NCBI GenBank assembly: GCA_022813625.1 | Contig: JAKLMB010000004.1 | Coordinates: forward strand, 992,001 to 1,056,000 | Direction of reading: 5' to 3' | Source of the DNA: Aaosphaeria pasadenensis | Taxonomy: Eukaryota; Ascomycota; Dothideomycetes; Pleosporales | Length of the DNA: 64,000 bases | Program-made: the position numbers and the translations under genes | The notes under the pieces: generated by a model | Told to the model about the DNA's origin: nothing | Database searches by the model: none | The model's input: the letters and a program-made list of their open reading frames with translations, nothing else | Shown: positions 21,347-33,546 of the stretch, one piece after another | How positions within the stretch are numbered: position 1 is the stretch's first letter | Layout of the letters: each line of letters begins with the position of its first letter

Positions 21347-22026
21347 ATGATCATCTCCCGGGTACTATCGATTTTCCTTCGCTTTGCGGAATTTGTCTGC
21401 GCGGCCGTCGTCCTGGGCCTCACTGCCTATTTCCTGGATAAGCATGAGCATGGGTCTGGCGGTCCGTTCGGACGCTTGATCTATTCGATCATCATTGCTT
21501 CCATCTCGGTCCTGTTCTCTCTCTTCTGGCTGATCCCCACCGTGAGCAGCATGCTGCACTACCCCTTCGACTTCATTGTGTCGGCTGCGTGGTTCGCAGT
21601 CTTCGGAGTAAGTCCCATCCTGCAACATTTCCGTGTCAACATCATGTTTACTGACCATGTCTAGATTCTCGTCAACTACCTTGATGGATCTTGTGGTGGA
21701 ACATTCGAATGGTCTGGAATACGGTTTCGAAACAATTATTGTGGTCAATGGAAAGCAACTCAAGCTTTTAGCTTCCTCTCCGCCATCTTCTGGTTTGTGT
21801 CGTTCTTGCTGGTAAGTGCACATCGCATTCCATCACATTTCGTCAACAAAAGCAAAGTTTCTGACCATCTCACAGGGCGTGTGGGTCTATCATAAAGTGC
21901 GCCGTGACCCTGTTGCAGTCGACGGCCGCCGGTAAGCCAATCCGATTCCCAATCCCAATCCTGTTCCAAGACGACTGACTTGCATCCCTTTTTAGTCGCA
22001 GCCGCTGGCACCGCTCCCGTGTCTGA
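21347..22026 (+). CDS. MARVEL-domain four-helix membrane protein
   Basis: Protein of 164 residues in four exons: 21347-21607, 21665-21811, 21876-21931 and 21996-22026, with GT..AG introns of 57, 64 and 64 nt. Four hydrophobic helices (FAEFVCAAVVLGLTAYFL; SIIIASISVLFSLFWLIP; FDFIVSAAWFAVFGILVNYL; FSFLSAIFWFVSFLLGVWVY) with a loop rich in Cys and Gly between helices 3 and 4, then a short Arg-rich cytosolic tail. This matches the fungal MARVEL family found in plasma-membrane and secretory-pathway proteins. Specific role unknown. Confidence 0.85.
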
Positions 22027-23696
22027 TACCTGCATGTCATGACACGTTCTTGGACGCCAACAAGCACACCGAAATAACGCTCGTCTACCCCCGTCTCACC
22101 CAGGACCTCGCCTGTAATGTCCGTCCCTACGACACGAAAACTCTATGAAACGAAAAACTACAGGGGTACTTACACTTCAAACACAAAAATCTTTACGCTC
22201 TCGCCGATATCTGCTTCTCCAGTGATGAGTATGGTAGTATGAGTACTTGCAAGCACCTAAGAACTCCTGGAGTAGAAAATTACACGCATCTTCCTGCCAT
22301 CTTAGCAGACCGAATGGACAGCTCACCCCGCTCGGTACTTCCGCGTTACTTGAGACCGGGAATGGCTCGCGTTAGATAATCCAAGCATGTTATGTATTGC
22401 AATTTATCCTCTGTCATCATTTTTGTGCGTTCTGTGGCTGTGATGCTTGTGGCTGTGCTTCATGATGCTACGAGGTAGCGCACAGCATGACTTCTTCCTG
22501 TTCAACGCTTGGCCTTCTGGTGGCACGATTGTTTCCTCTCCTATCAAAGCTTATAGTCGACATCCATACCTCAACAATCTAACCTCCCTAACAGGAAATT
22601 CTCAGAATATCAAATTATGGATAGCTTCTTTCCTTCGAGACTTGACCAGGGGAGGGACTGCATACGCAATGCAAGAGCGACAGGCCAAAGCACCTTCCCA
22701 GTGGGCCCTTTCCCAGCCATCAAGTCAAGAATGCATTGTAAGCCTTGTATCCTACTCGTACGATGACAGACAGGTATTGCGTCAGCCTTGTGCGTCAGCT
22801 TTGTATTTGCTGGAGCATGCGCACTTTGGCGCTGTTGCCGCCACAGGATAAACACTTCCACGAACTAAAGTGGCTAAGACCCCACACCTTGAGCCACTTC
22901 GTTGGCGGTGCGCATACTTGGTGGCTTGATTCCTTATCCACAACTGAGTCTTCAATCGGGGTCTTCTGGGTTGTGCGGTGCTGCTGCTGCTGCTGCTGCT
23001 GAGACAGCCTAGCTTTTGATTGATTTGCGCGAGCGTGCAGGCTGCCAAATTGATTCATAATGAAGTACAGCATACAGGTATGTCAATGTTGCAGACGGAC
23101 CTAACGAAGCAGGAGGACGTCTTCTAAGTTAACCCCGAAGTTTTTAGATCCTCCTTCAACGCTCACAAGAAGCCAGCGGCCCTGGCGGATTATGATTTCA
23201 CGCTCTCCAAATACGTCTAAGCAGAAAGGGATGGCGAAGGACATCTGTCGAAAGGCGAGGGATCGGTGAAAGTCTTGCTGCCATGCTTACTGCAGGGGAT
23301 ATTGTGACCATTTGAAGCATGATAGTATCCAAAAGAAATTGAAGACTCGCCTTGCGGAAGTTGCTCAATTGTTGAGGTGGTGCGTCACCTGCAGTCTGTA
23401 ATGGATTAGATATGACTACTTTACTTACTTGTTGATCAGCTTCTAACTGCTGCTTCGGCCAAAGTTCGGTGATGTCATTCTCGGTGCGGCTAGTCTTGTC
23501 GGGGTGCAGCCGTAAGCGCGGGCTGGTAGTGGGGCAGAGTCGATTGTTTGCCTGTCACCCTGCAACTCGGCAGGTCTCTTACTTACAGTTATTAGAGCAG
23601 GCTTGTTAAATTCATAATCTCTTTGTCCCTATTATCGGCGGCCTTCACGGCAATTTTACTACTTTAGTTGTTTCACAGTTTTACGTTGTTATCGCC
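22027..23696. other. Intergenic with CTG microsatellite
   Basis: No supportable gene over about 1.7 kb. (CTG)7 at 22981-23001. Open frames at 22447-22851 and 22782-23073 are on opposite strands, overlap the microsatellite side and show no motif. Confidence 0.55.
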
Positions 23697-24640
23697 ATGT
23701 CTACTTCGCCTCTAGTCCACGAAACTTCAGGCCGCACAGACCTGGCCAGCGCCTTTCGTGCGTGCTGGGTCGCCAGCACTGCGGACAACAACCTCACACT
23801 CCATGGCTTTCGTCGCTTCAAGACTACGCAATTGCTCAACTTGCGGCTCCTCGAGAACGAGATCGCCCACATGGATCGTACAGTATATCAAGCTGGTCTC
23901 AGCCTTGGTCTGAGTCCTTCACCAGTCGACCGACTTGGCCTTGCGCACAGCAAGAGAGACGCCGATGTTCCAAAGGTCGACGACATGATCACCCGAGATT
24001 TCATTCTGAAGCTACGTGACCTCATCAAACAGTACAGTGTGTGCTAGTAGCTCTGCTCTTAGTCCTTGCGCTGACAGATACCATGCATACAGACGAAGCA
24101 CTCGCTGCCTTCAACAATGTCATGACCATGGAGACGTTTTCGCTTCTCGATGACGAGCAACAGGCTAGCCTGCGGGATGATCTTAGTCTGTACGAAGCGC
24201 ACAAGACTAGACTGCTTAGAGTTGACCTAGGGACACGATTGCGGACCGACCCGTTCCAGCGCTGGCTCCACAAGTACTTGAGGGCCTTCCGCTACTGGAA
24301 ACTGTCGCGAAAGGCCAAGAACAACAGCGAAGGCCTTGGTTCGGTAGCTGGTAAACAGCAGCAGTGGACTTACCAGAACACGATACTGCTGGCCGAGGTC
24401 ATCGGACGTGTGACGACTGCAGCGCTGACGGCGGTCTTCATTATTGCACCGTTGGCCATCATGTCGTACGAGTCGTCAAAGAAAGTACAGCTCGTCGTCG
24501 TTTCGGTGTGTATCATCATCTTGTCTTTCCTCGTATCGCTCTTCCTGAAGGTGTCGAGCTTCGAGATGATGGCGGTGTCTGCTGGGTACGCTGCTGTTCT
24601 TTCGGTATTCGTTTCCAATGTCCCGGCAAGCGCGGAGTGA
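23697..24640 (+). CDS. DUF6594 domain membrane protein
   Basis: Two exons, 23697-24036 and 24093-24640, coding 295 residues. A second in-frame acceptor at 24077 would add five residues. The N-terminal half matches the DUF6594 pattern: FRRFKTTQLLNLRLLENEIA (a short helix reporting to LeEEI), then an amphipathic linker, a Tyr-containing segment across the junction, and charged DDEQQASLRDDL. The C-terminus has three closely spaced hydrophobic helices (VTTAALTAVFIIAPLAIM, VVVSVCIIILSFLVSLFL, MMAVSAGYAAVLSVFV), as in the family. These proteins are common near HET and NLR genes in filamentous ascomycetes; no biochemical function is known. Confidence 0.83.
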
Positions 24641-25197
24641 TGGTTACAGGGTTTGAATCGCCGCGCTGGGGTAGATTAATCTAGCTAGATACAGAGCTTA
24701 GCGATAGAAGCAAAACTGAAGTATTACGCCCATCTAAGTATTCAACCCACTGCCTCGCCAGCGCCCTGCCAGGCTGATCACGACCTTCGGTGCACCCTAC
24801 CCTTTGCTTTTGTGTGGCAACTAGGCTATGCGCTACAATATTGCGCATTACTAGCTATACATGTATGTAGGGTAGAGTAAAGTTACAGCCTGCTCTAATA
24901 ACTGCAAGCAAGAGATCTGCTAAGCTGCAGGATGATAGGCAGACGACTAACGAACGAGCCGACTCCGCCCCACTGCCAGTCCGCGCTTATAGCTGTGCCC
25001 CGACAGCACCAGCCGCACCACTCACGATTTGTGCACCATGTCAACATGTAGGCGACAGTCTGCAGCGTCGGCCACAAGGCTGAGGCTGAGCGACAACAGC
25101 TTATCAACAGCGCTGCTGCTGCGAAACTGTGATTACTCCTTTCCCTTCGCAAGCGTCGACTGCCCACGCTCGTTCGTCCATTTCTCCTCTATCCTAA
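24641..25197. other. Promoter region of the NLR gene
   Basis: About 560 bp without a gene; pyrimidine-rich stretch just before the ATG at 25198. Confidence 0.55.
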
Positions 25198-28100
25198 ATG
25201 CCACGCCAGCTACGCCGCGAAGACTACACCGTAGGATGGGTGTGTGCGCTGCCTATCGAACGGGCAGCGGCCCAGGCGATGCTCGACGAGGAGCACGCAT
25301 ATGCCGCCCTCGAAACCAGCGATAGCGAGGACAACGTATACCGCTTCGGATCGGTCGCTGGCCACAACGTTGTGATCGGGTGCCTACCAGCAGGCCGCAT
25401 TGGAACTAACTCAGCCGCAACTGTGGCAACACAGATGTGTGCAGCGTTCAAGAGCATCCGGTTCGGCCTGATGGTGGGCATCGGCGGAGGCGTTCCCAGC
25501 GCAGAGGCAGACATCCGACTTGGCGATGTGGTGGTGAGCCAGCCGCAGTGGAGGTTCGGTGGAGTGGTTCAGTATGATTTTGGGAGAAGGACGCCGAGTG
25601 GGCTGGAGCGGATTGGGTCACTGAACGCACCACCTCAGATATTGCTCAGCGCTGTGACCGACATTCGGGCGAACAAAATGTTGGGCAGGAGTATGCTGTC
25701 AGACTACCTATCAGAACTCGAACGCTACCCCGATTTCCAGCGGCTTAAAGCAGGGCCCGATCTTCTGTTCAAAGCGGCCTACAACCACGAACGCGGTGAC
25801 ACGTGCGACCAGTGTAGCCTCGAAGCTCGGCAGCCACGACAAGAACGCGAGAGCGGAGCAGAGGTGACGGTACACTACGGCACAATCGCGTCTGGCAATC
25901 AGGTGATGAAGGACGCTGCTGAGAGGGACAGAGTCAGTGCAGAGCTTGGTGGGGTTTTGTGCTTTGAGATGGAGGCAGCGGGGCTGATGAATAGCTTCCC
26001 GTGTCTCGTCATCCGCGGCATTTCCGACTACGCCGACTCACACAAGAACTATAAGTGGCAGGAGTATGCGGCAGGGACGGCAGCAGCGTATGCGAAGGAG
26101 CTGTTGTCGGCGATACCGCCACCAACGGTGATGAAGGGAAGCCGTGTAGTGGATGCCATACGCAACGGGGATAGTTAGTTTATCAACGGTGTTGCTATTG
26201 AGGATAACTTCGAATTGACGTGGTGCTAGAACGTTGCCTGCCGCCAGCATCTCCTGATCAAGCTCCCAACAAGCGCACAAAGACTAGCATATCTGGTAGC
26301 CCGCAAAGTAGTTCTGCAATGTAAGCCGAGCATGCTTTTAAAAGACACTTCACCACTTCAGCTCCGCTGACGATAACAGGCAGCGAACTGGTACGTACAT
26401 CTCTCGTGCTGAGATGCGAACGCGACTTGTTCTGACTATGCTAGTTCCTATTTACCCTCAGGAAGCCTCACAACCATCACGAACATTGCTGAATGCTGAA
26501 CAGAGGCAGAATCTTCTAGAATCTCTGAGATTTGACCAGATCGATGCGCACCAGATGACCATCAAGACCGCCCACGCCAAGACGTGCCAATGGCTCCTGA
26601 AATGCAAGGAATACGACAGCTGGCTCGATACAACTAAGCTAGAAGAACACCACGGCTTCTTGTGGATCAAGGGCAAGGCCGGGACGGGCAAGTCGACGCT
26701 AATGAAGTATGCGCTGGTCAATGCTCGCAAGATTATGAAGGACCACATTGTGCTCTCTTTCTTCTTCAACGCGCGCGGCGAGGAGATAGAGAAGTCGACA
26801 ACCGGAACATACCGGTCGCTACTGCTGCAGCTGCTCGAGCGTCTGCCGGCGCTTCACAGCGTCTTCGACTCGCTTGGGCTTTCAACATCGAAGCTCACCG
26901 CAGATCACCAGTGGAATATTGAGACGCTGAAGATGCTGCTGGAGCAAGCCATCCAGAGCTTGGAAAACTCATCTGCTGTGTGCTTCATCGATGCGCTTGA
27001 TGAGTGTGAAGAGGAGCAGGTTCGGGACATGATCCAGTTCTTCGAGCGCATCGGCGAACTCGCAGTGTCGAATGGTATCCGCTTCCAGGTGTGCTTCTCG
27101 AGCAGGCACTACCCGCACGTCTCGATCCGGCACGGGCTGGAGCTGGTGTTAGAGGGACAAAAGGGACACTCACAGGACATCAGCAACTACGTGGAGACGG
27201 AGCTGAAGATCGGGAAGACCAAGATCGCACAGCAGGTCCGAGTAGAGCTTCAAGAGAAGGCGTCGGGGATTTTCATGTGGGTTGTACTTGTCGTAGGCAT
27301 CCTCAATAAAGAGTTCGATCGCGGCAAGGTGCACACGCTCCAACAGAAATTACGGGAGATCCCCAGCGACTTGCACGAGCTGTTCCGCAACATCCTAACG
27401 CGGGACTCACACGACAAGGCCGAGCTGGTGCTGTGCATCCAATGGGTACTTTTCGCGAAGCAGCCGTTGAGTCCAGAACAGCTGTACCATGCCATTTACG
27501 CGGGCACTGATCCTGAGGCGATAGCAAAATGGGATCCTGAAGAGATCTCAAAGGATGTCATCGAAAGGTTCCTTCTCAACTCTTCTAAAGGTCTCGCTGA
27601 GGTCACAGTGTCCAAGGTGCAGAGGGTCCAGTTCATACACGAGTCAGTTAGGGACTTTTTGCTGAAAGAGAATGGCCTCGGCAAGGTCTGGCCCGAGTAT
27701 GGGAGCAATTTCCATGGCCAGAGTCATGAACGGCTCAAGCAGTGCTGCCTCGACTATATCAGCATCGACGTTGCCACGCCTCTGCAGATTCCCGATCGGC
27801 TTCCAAAAGCGTCTTTGCAGCAGGCAGCCGACTTACGTAAATCAGCAACAGAAATGTTTCCTTTTCTAGAGTACGCCGTCCACAACGTGCTGTATCACGC
27901 AGACACAGCAGAAGGCGGAGGCATGTCGCAGGCAGACTTTCTCGACAGTTTCCCGCTTATTCGATGGGTCAAGCTCGACAACGTTTTCGAGAAGCACGAG
28001 GTGCGCAGACACACGGAGCGCGTCAGCCTGCTGTATCTGCTGGCTGAGCTGGATATGGCAAACCTTATTAGAGTCCTCGGTTCAGCTAGCTGCTGCATGG

Positions 28101-29083
28101 ACGTTGAGGCAGAGCGCTACGGCAGTCCTCTTCTTGCCGCAGCAGCTACGAGCAGCGAGAAGGCTGTGGTAGCGTTTTTAAAGGCTATCGAGGTGCCGCA
28201 AGCCGACAGCAACCCTGTCGCGGCAGTAGGTAAACAACAGTCTACGCGCAAGTCGGGTCAGCGCACTGCAAGACGTGACTTCGTGTACTCGAAGGCAAAA
28301 GATTATCTCCTGAATGCGGCAGAGCTAGGGCACGACGGGATTCTTGCGCTTTTGATCAGATTGGGGAGATTCAGGCTTGATTCGAAAGATTCAAGAGATA
28401 GGACCGTGCTGTGGTGGGCTTCTAAGAATGGCTGTGAGACGTCAGTGAGGCTGTTGCTTACGGCAGACCCTGCCATGGTCCACAGCAAGGACAAGGACAA
28501 CAAAACTCCTCTGTTTGTAGCGGCCGAGCAGGGTCATCGGGAGGTGATTGAAGTGCTGCTGGAAGGGAATAGCGACATTAATGCGAGTGCACGCCGCGGT
28601 AACACACTGCAGGCGGCTTCAGCTGACGGCTACAAAGACATCGCGATGCTACTACTCGACAAGGGCGCTGACGTCAACGCGCAGGGTGGATTCTGCGGTA
28701 ACGCACTGCAGGCGGCTTTAGCTAAAGGCTACAGAGACATCGCGATGCTGCTGCTCGATAAGGGCGCCGACGTTAACGCGTGGGGTGGAATGTACGGCAA
28801 CGTACTGCAGGCGGCTTTAGCTGAAGGCTATCAAAACATCGCGATGCTACTACTCGACAAGGGCGCTAACGTTAACGCGCAGGGTGGATACTATGGTAAC
28901 GCACTGCAGGCAGCTTCAGCTAAAGGCTATAAAGATATTGTAATGCTACTACTTAATAAGGGCGCTAACGTTAACGCGCAGGGTGGATTGTACGGCAACG
29001 CACTGCGGGCGGCTTCAGTTAGAAGCCACACAGACATTGAGACGCTGCTGCGGGAACACGGCGCATCAAGATCGTCTCGATAG
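25198..29083 (+). CDS. NOD-like receptor: PNP_UDP_1 - NACHT - ankyrin
   Basis: One gene in four exons, 25198-26173, 26230-26320, 26362-26390 and 26445-29083; phases agree and the product is 1244 residues. The N-terminus is a nucleoside-phosphorylase-like domain (YTVGWVCALPIE, VGIGGGVPS, RLGDVVVSQP, CFEMEAAGLMN, RGISDYADSHK). A linker leads to the LESLRFDQID / AHAKTCQWLL segment and a NACHT domain with Walker A GKAGTGKST and Walker B CFIDALDE. After a helical region come ankyrin repeats, the last ones near-identical. Fungal NLRs of this build sense nonself and trigger incompatibility-type responses; the PNP domain would be the effector. A TAG after exon 1 makes it look like two genes, but the LESLRF segment needs an upstream exon and splice signals fit (donor 1, gttagt, is non-consensus). 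Confidence 0.85.
28598..29083 (+). repeat. 99-bp near-identical ankyrin-coding repeats
   Basis: Units start at 28598, 28697, 28796, 28895 and 28994 (period exactly 99 bp, 33 residues), the last one diverged. Shared core: GNALQAA..GY.DIAMLLLDKGA.VNAQGG. Variation concentrates at a few positions: the residue pair before each GN (FC, MY, YY, LY) and the residues flanking GY. High DNA identity with focused variation is known for repeat domains of fungal incompatibility NLRs. Confidence 0.92.
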
Positions 29084-29320
29084 CCTCATCATCGTTTAGT
29101 TATGATTGCATGATACAGTGATGAAGTTATGACTTTGCCGCGTGCGTTGCTATCAAGCAATCATGAAGCGTAATGTTTGACCCCTATCCTGGCTGTGAAC
29201 GGGTTGTCAAGCTCTTCCTCTACGCTTGTATGTCACGTCTAGTCACCACTTTTTACGCTTCAGGTTTGAGTGCGTTGCCGGACTGCGGTGTGGTTTAGAC
29301 TACTATTCGGGTTTTATTAT
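29084..29320. other. Short spacer before transposon remnant
   Basis: No gene; the left end of the transposon should lie here but no clear terminal repeat was found. Confidence 0.4.
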
Positions 29321-31206
29321 CTATTGTACGAGTAATATTGCTGAGGGCGATGTCATGTACCTCGAATGGTGGAAAAGGCTAAATTGATCCTCGACTTCAA
29401 AGTGAACAACCTTGTGGTTCTTACAGTACTGTGAAGCATGATCACCGCTCCTTCCAGTCTTGTTTTTTGGTAACACAGATAATGCCATCTCATCCTCCAC
29501 TTGTAGAGATGTTTTCCACTTCCGACCACGTTTGCTTTTACTCTTTTCTGCTGCCGCCTCAGCGTAAGCAGTCCGCCTTACCCGTTCCTCTTCGAGGTGT
29601 TCGTAAGTCACCACCCTTGCGTTTCCTTTCCCCTTTCCCGTTCCTCCTCCCAGCACCATCACTGGCTTTGCTCGTCAGGTTTGGGTCTCTTTCGCAACTT
29701 GCAGTAGGACTCGGTTATGATCTTGAAGGAGACTCTGTTGAGCGGAAAGTATCTGAGCGGAACTTGCGAGCTTCTGAATGTGTCGTAGGTGCCGCTGTTT
29801 ACTTAGTTCATCGACGACACTACAGTTCTGTTTGATGAAGTTATGTAAAGCTATTATGTCTTCCGTTGTTACTGGCGTTACCGGCGTGTCGGGGCCTCAA
29901 TCTGACAGGTAGTATCGACCGAATTATTGTTGTTAGGGCCATTAAGCTCTGCCGGTGGCTTTGGTGTATGTCGAAGCACTCTGTCAGGATTCCATGGAAA
30001 CAGACCGGTAGCAGCCCAGCCAGCGAGGATGTTCTTCTTAATTAATGCTCTCTCTCTCGCCGGTGCGTACAGCCAGGTAAAATGCTCTTTACCGATCGCA
30101 TCTATACTACCCCGATTGAGTCGTTCAACTCCATCGCGATATGCGGTTTTAAGCGGCCCGAAAGCGGATACGTCACAGGGCTGAAGCTTGTGAGATGTAT
30201 GAGAAGGGAGGCGACACAGAAGGATGTTGTTTTCGAGACAAAACTCCATGACTTCCAGGGTTTCATGGCTGCCAAACCCATCGCAGATTAGTTCACGTGG
30301 TTTTCCATTTGCCCTATCCTTAGTCTGTGGGTTAAAAAGACACTTAAGCTATTCTAGGCTTATCTTAGAGTTATTGTATCCGTTCTCGGACGTTGCATTG
30401 TGCTGTCCAGGCGTTGGATAAGTAGTCTAGTTACTCGGATGGCTCTTGGCGGGCTAGATTATTAGAGGCAGTAGAGACCTACTATTAGCACTGATGTACT
30501 CAATAGCAGTTACCTGTGTGCGCTTCACTCTAGCGCCTCTATGGCGTCGCATGTCTTCCTTGCCTACCAGGACCTTGGCTGATCCGGGCATGCTAAGCAT
30601 AACCCCCGTTTCCTCCATGTTGTAGACGTTTTCCTGCAGTATCCTTGGGTCGTTGATAACCTTGCTTATCACCTTGAACTAGTCTACGACCTTCTTGTAT
30701 ATATGTATCTTATGGCGCTTCTAGTCTATTGGTCTAACTCTCTGTGCCGTGAGTTCAGGATGTTATTCCTCGAAGGCTCGGGCCCAATTCTTGCCTGGAG
30801 GCTTGACAGGTCTACATGACCGCCGACAAGCGATGTTGCAGGCAAGCAAAGGTATGTACTTGATACGGACAGGCTGTCCAAAACTGGACATCAATTGTAA
30901 GAACGAAGCAAGAGCCCTTTCCTCTTCCACACTTAGGTATTGTTGGCGTTGAGCCTTTTGTTTCATCGAAGGTCGGCCATGTTCTTGATGCCAATAAGTG
31001 CTGAGGGGAAGATCATGTTCATCTGCACGAGCAGCCCATGTCTTGTGCTTATTGAGACCGGCCATAGGAGGCAACTTTCTGTATCGATCCATGGCAACGA
31101 TTGTAATGGCACAACGTCTATGAGAGCAACGTCGCCAGACGTTGCACACCCTACGCTTGACTGCCAAAAATAGCCCTTTGTTCATAGTTCGAGAAAGGCG
31201 CCACAC
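29321..31206 (-). mobile_element. RIP-degraded Fot1/Pogo-type (Tc1/mariner) DNA transposon
   Basis: A minus-strand transposase frame can be followed from 31206 to 29321. The N-terminal part is HTH/CENP-B-like (SVEEERALASF, then LACNIACRR). The DDE domain shows NMEETGVMLS where the first Asp of the family (NMDETG) is now Glu, CDGFGSHETLEVMEFCLENN with the second Asp, and SHKLQPCDVSAFGPLK with the third. The C-terminal tail is basic (KSKRGRKWK). From 31206 to 29880 one frame is interrupted by about six stops, nearly all TAG where the family has Trp (TGG) and one TAA where Gln is likely. Near 29880 the frame shifts by one, then a TGA replaces a likely CGA. All are C-to-T or G-to-A changes, as in RIP. 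Terminal inverted repeats not identified. Inactive. Confidence 0.88.
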
Positions 31207-32123
31207 TTATGCTAGATGAGGTATAGCTCACCTTACAATACATGAATAACCTAAAGGGTTTCATACGCGCTAAGCTCGCAAGTTCCGCCGCAATCTGTGG
31301 CCCCAAGCTCGAGTAAACTCCACAGGGACTTCCGAACGTTCTTTAATACTCAAAACAACACAGACAGCATTACATATATATTTCCTTGATACGACACCAC
31401 CGAAATCATGTGGTCGAAGGGAACGGAGGTTAAAGTAGGGGTATGAACCAGTGCGGCGCATGGCGCCTCGAAGAGTGCGACCGACAGAACGACAACGACG
31501 TTGTAATTTTAAGATGTGCTTTGAACATCGAAGAGAGTGGCCACGATAGATCTCTGCCCAAGAATGTCAAATGTGCATATTGATCAGGGTGTTCATATGA
31601 GACCTGTTTGTGGAAACGTTTTCGACACGCAGGGTTTTTCGTTTCACAGGGGGGGACAGAAGTTCTTCTCGCCCTGCTCTTGATGGGAGTCCACAAGATT
31701 GATACCCTATTCACAATAATTTTATTCAACGCCCCCGTGATGATTAGCTCAGCTCAGTTCCTTGCTCTTCTACCATTTTCTTTTGTATTGGAGTAGTAAT
31801 CATTTTGTAATGTGAAAATAACGATTTTCAATCCATGAATGTGCTGACGGTGGATATAAATCTATAAGTCTATAAGGATACGAACTTTCATACAAGTGAT
31901 GGAATAATGTTGCATTAAAACGCCAAAAAGAACATGACTCTGCGAAAAAAGCTGACAGGCGCCACCCGTGAAGGATCCCAAACGACCATTCGTTGCCACA
32001 TCTGCCACCAACTGGAGGTAGGTCGTCATCGCGAACGATGATTTGGTAGGAAAGGTGTGTGCGTGGTAAGTTCTTCACCGCACACGCTGGGCAAAAGAGC
32101 GACGTGAAAGATCATGTAGGACA
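31207..32123. other. Intergenic, degenerate
   Basis: No supportable gene. The right end of the transposon should lie near 31210-31270; a 99-codon minus frame at 31430-31729 has no motif. Confidence 0.5.
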
Positions 32124-33107
32124 CTAAGGATGAAATTCTCCTACATGTACGGCGGATCTGTACTCCTGGAAATTGGCGACAGCAAATTCCAAGTTTGGAG
32201 AAGGAGTATCAGAAGGTTGTACGGGCGGGATGATTGATGGAATAGGATTATCGGTCATATCGCGAAGCATGTCCTCCAAAAAGAATCGATGTTTCCACTC
32301 CATGCCTGGCAATATACCCCACCTTTCGAACCAGATCCCTCGTTCCTGCCAACTTCTCTTAACTCTCTCATACGCTACTGTATTAATGTCTTCCACTTTG
32401 AAACCTCTGGCAGTTCTCTTTAACTCTTGCTGGATTCGCTCATGTTCTTTTGATACCTGATAAATGAATCGAAAGTATGGGCGGGAGTTCTCGCGTTCAC
32501 GTTCCCATGAGGCCATCCGCTCTTCAAGTCGTCGTTCGTCGTCGTCGCTTCTCTCCCGGATCGGTAGGCCGAACAAATCCAGTGGTCTGAGAATTTTACC
32601 ATCAAACAAGCATTCTTCGTGCTTCCATCTCCACTCGGTGTTATGATCCCAGTTTTCATTCCATATACCTTCTTCGACCCAGCGCTTTTTAACAATTTCC
32701 CAGATTGCTGGCTCGCTGACCCACGGAGGTGTATACGGAGTCCGTCTACGTTCTTCTTCTAGCTCATATAAGAACTGTTCTAGTGGTTTTGAGGCCTCAA
32801 AGGTACTGGAAGCTAGCAGGTGGCCAGCCCCACCCCCTATGAGCTGTAGGATGTGTCGTGAGATCTACGTTTAGCTACGGCGGCGGGGGCGGCCACAGTC
32901 GATCCGAGCCGTCGACTGTGCATCTTTTACTGTCAAACATTTGCGCCACATCCATTAGACCTCATGATGATTCACAAACAAATGAAGGACATGTTCAAAC
33001 AAGCCATCACGCTCTTCAGTTGCTGCTGTCTAAGCTTGATGGTCATGGAGTGAGACCATTCTACTCCGAAATCCATTTAAGGCCTTCCCTCCCAACTTGA
33101 ATGTCAT
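32124..33107 (-). CDS. Unrecognised protein with two W-rich GIW motifs
   Basis: The main exon is open from 32864 to the stop at 32124 and looks coding, but has no early ATG. A candidate first exon, 33107-33065 (ATG, basic MTFKLGGKALNGFR), joins through a 228-nt GT..AG intron (33064-32837) in the right phase and gives 251 residues. The short basic Met-leader followed by a Gly/Ala/Leu stretch (GGAGHLLAS) could be a mitochondrial presequence. The body holds an internal duplication: IWEIVKKRWVEEGIWNENW..EWRWKHE and YERVKRSWQERGIWFERW..EWKHR, separated by a Glu/Arg-rich, probably coiled-coil segment (DDDERRLEERMASWERERE). I do not recognise the family. The main exon is fairly sure; the first exon is tentative. 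Confidence 0.6.
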
Positions 33108-33546
33108 CTTCTTTCATTCATCCATCATTCTCCCTGACTTTCATATTGGAATCTTTTCGTTTTTATCTTCGTTCAATTGTGCCTCGTCCTTCTCCTCATC
33201 CACAAGCTCTATGTTACGCACGGGCTATTTCTCTGAAATATTCGAAGAACCGACAAGGGGCCGAGTACGCCTTGACATCTCGTATCACACGAAGCAAAAC
33301 AAGAGAAAAGCAGAGAAATGCCGCCGCAGCTCAGCATCATGCCGAATAATCCCACGATCCAATGGAGCATGACTTCCCCAATCATTAGATATCAGCTCTA
33401 CAGACTTCTCGTTATTGGCGATTTCCAAATACGTCATACTTGATACCCTCGTCTGTAATGAATGTACCACCTCTGGCGCTATATTCAACGACATCAGCAT
33501 TACTTTTTTTTTCTTTTCTTTTTTAAAGTTTGGAGGCGGTGTCCGT

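Noticed and set aside
26174..26444. Gene boundary between a phosphorylase gene and a separate NACHT-ankyrin gene
   Set aside because: Three short introns with matching phases join them, and the product has the known PNP-NACHT-ANK order; the TAG at 26176 lies in intron 1.
29431..29835. 134-codon plus-strand frame
   Set aside because: Antisense to the C-terminal part of the degraded transposase.
29200..31270. Terminal inverted repeats of the Pogo/Fot1 element
   Set aside because: A weak match between about 29310 and the complement of about 31240 was too short and gapped to claim.
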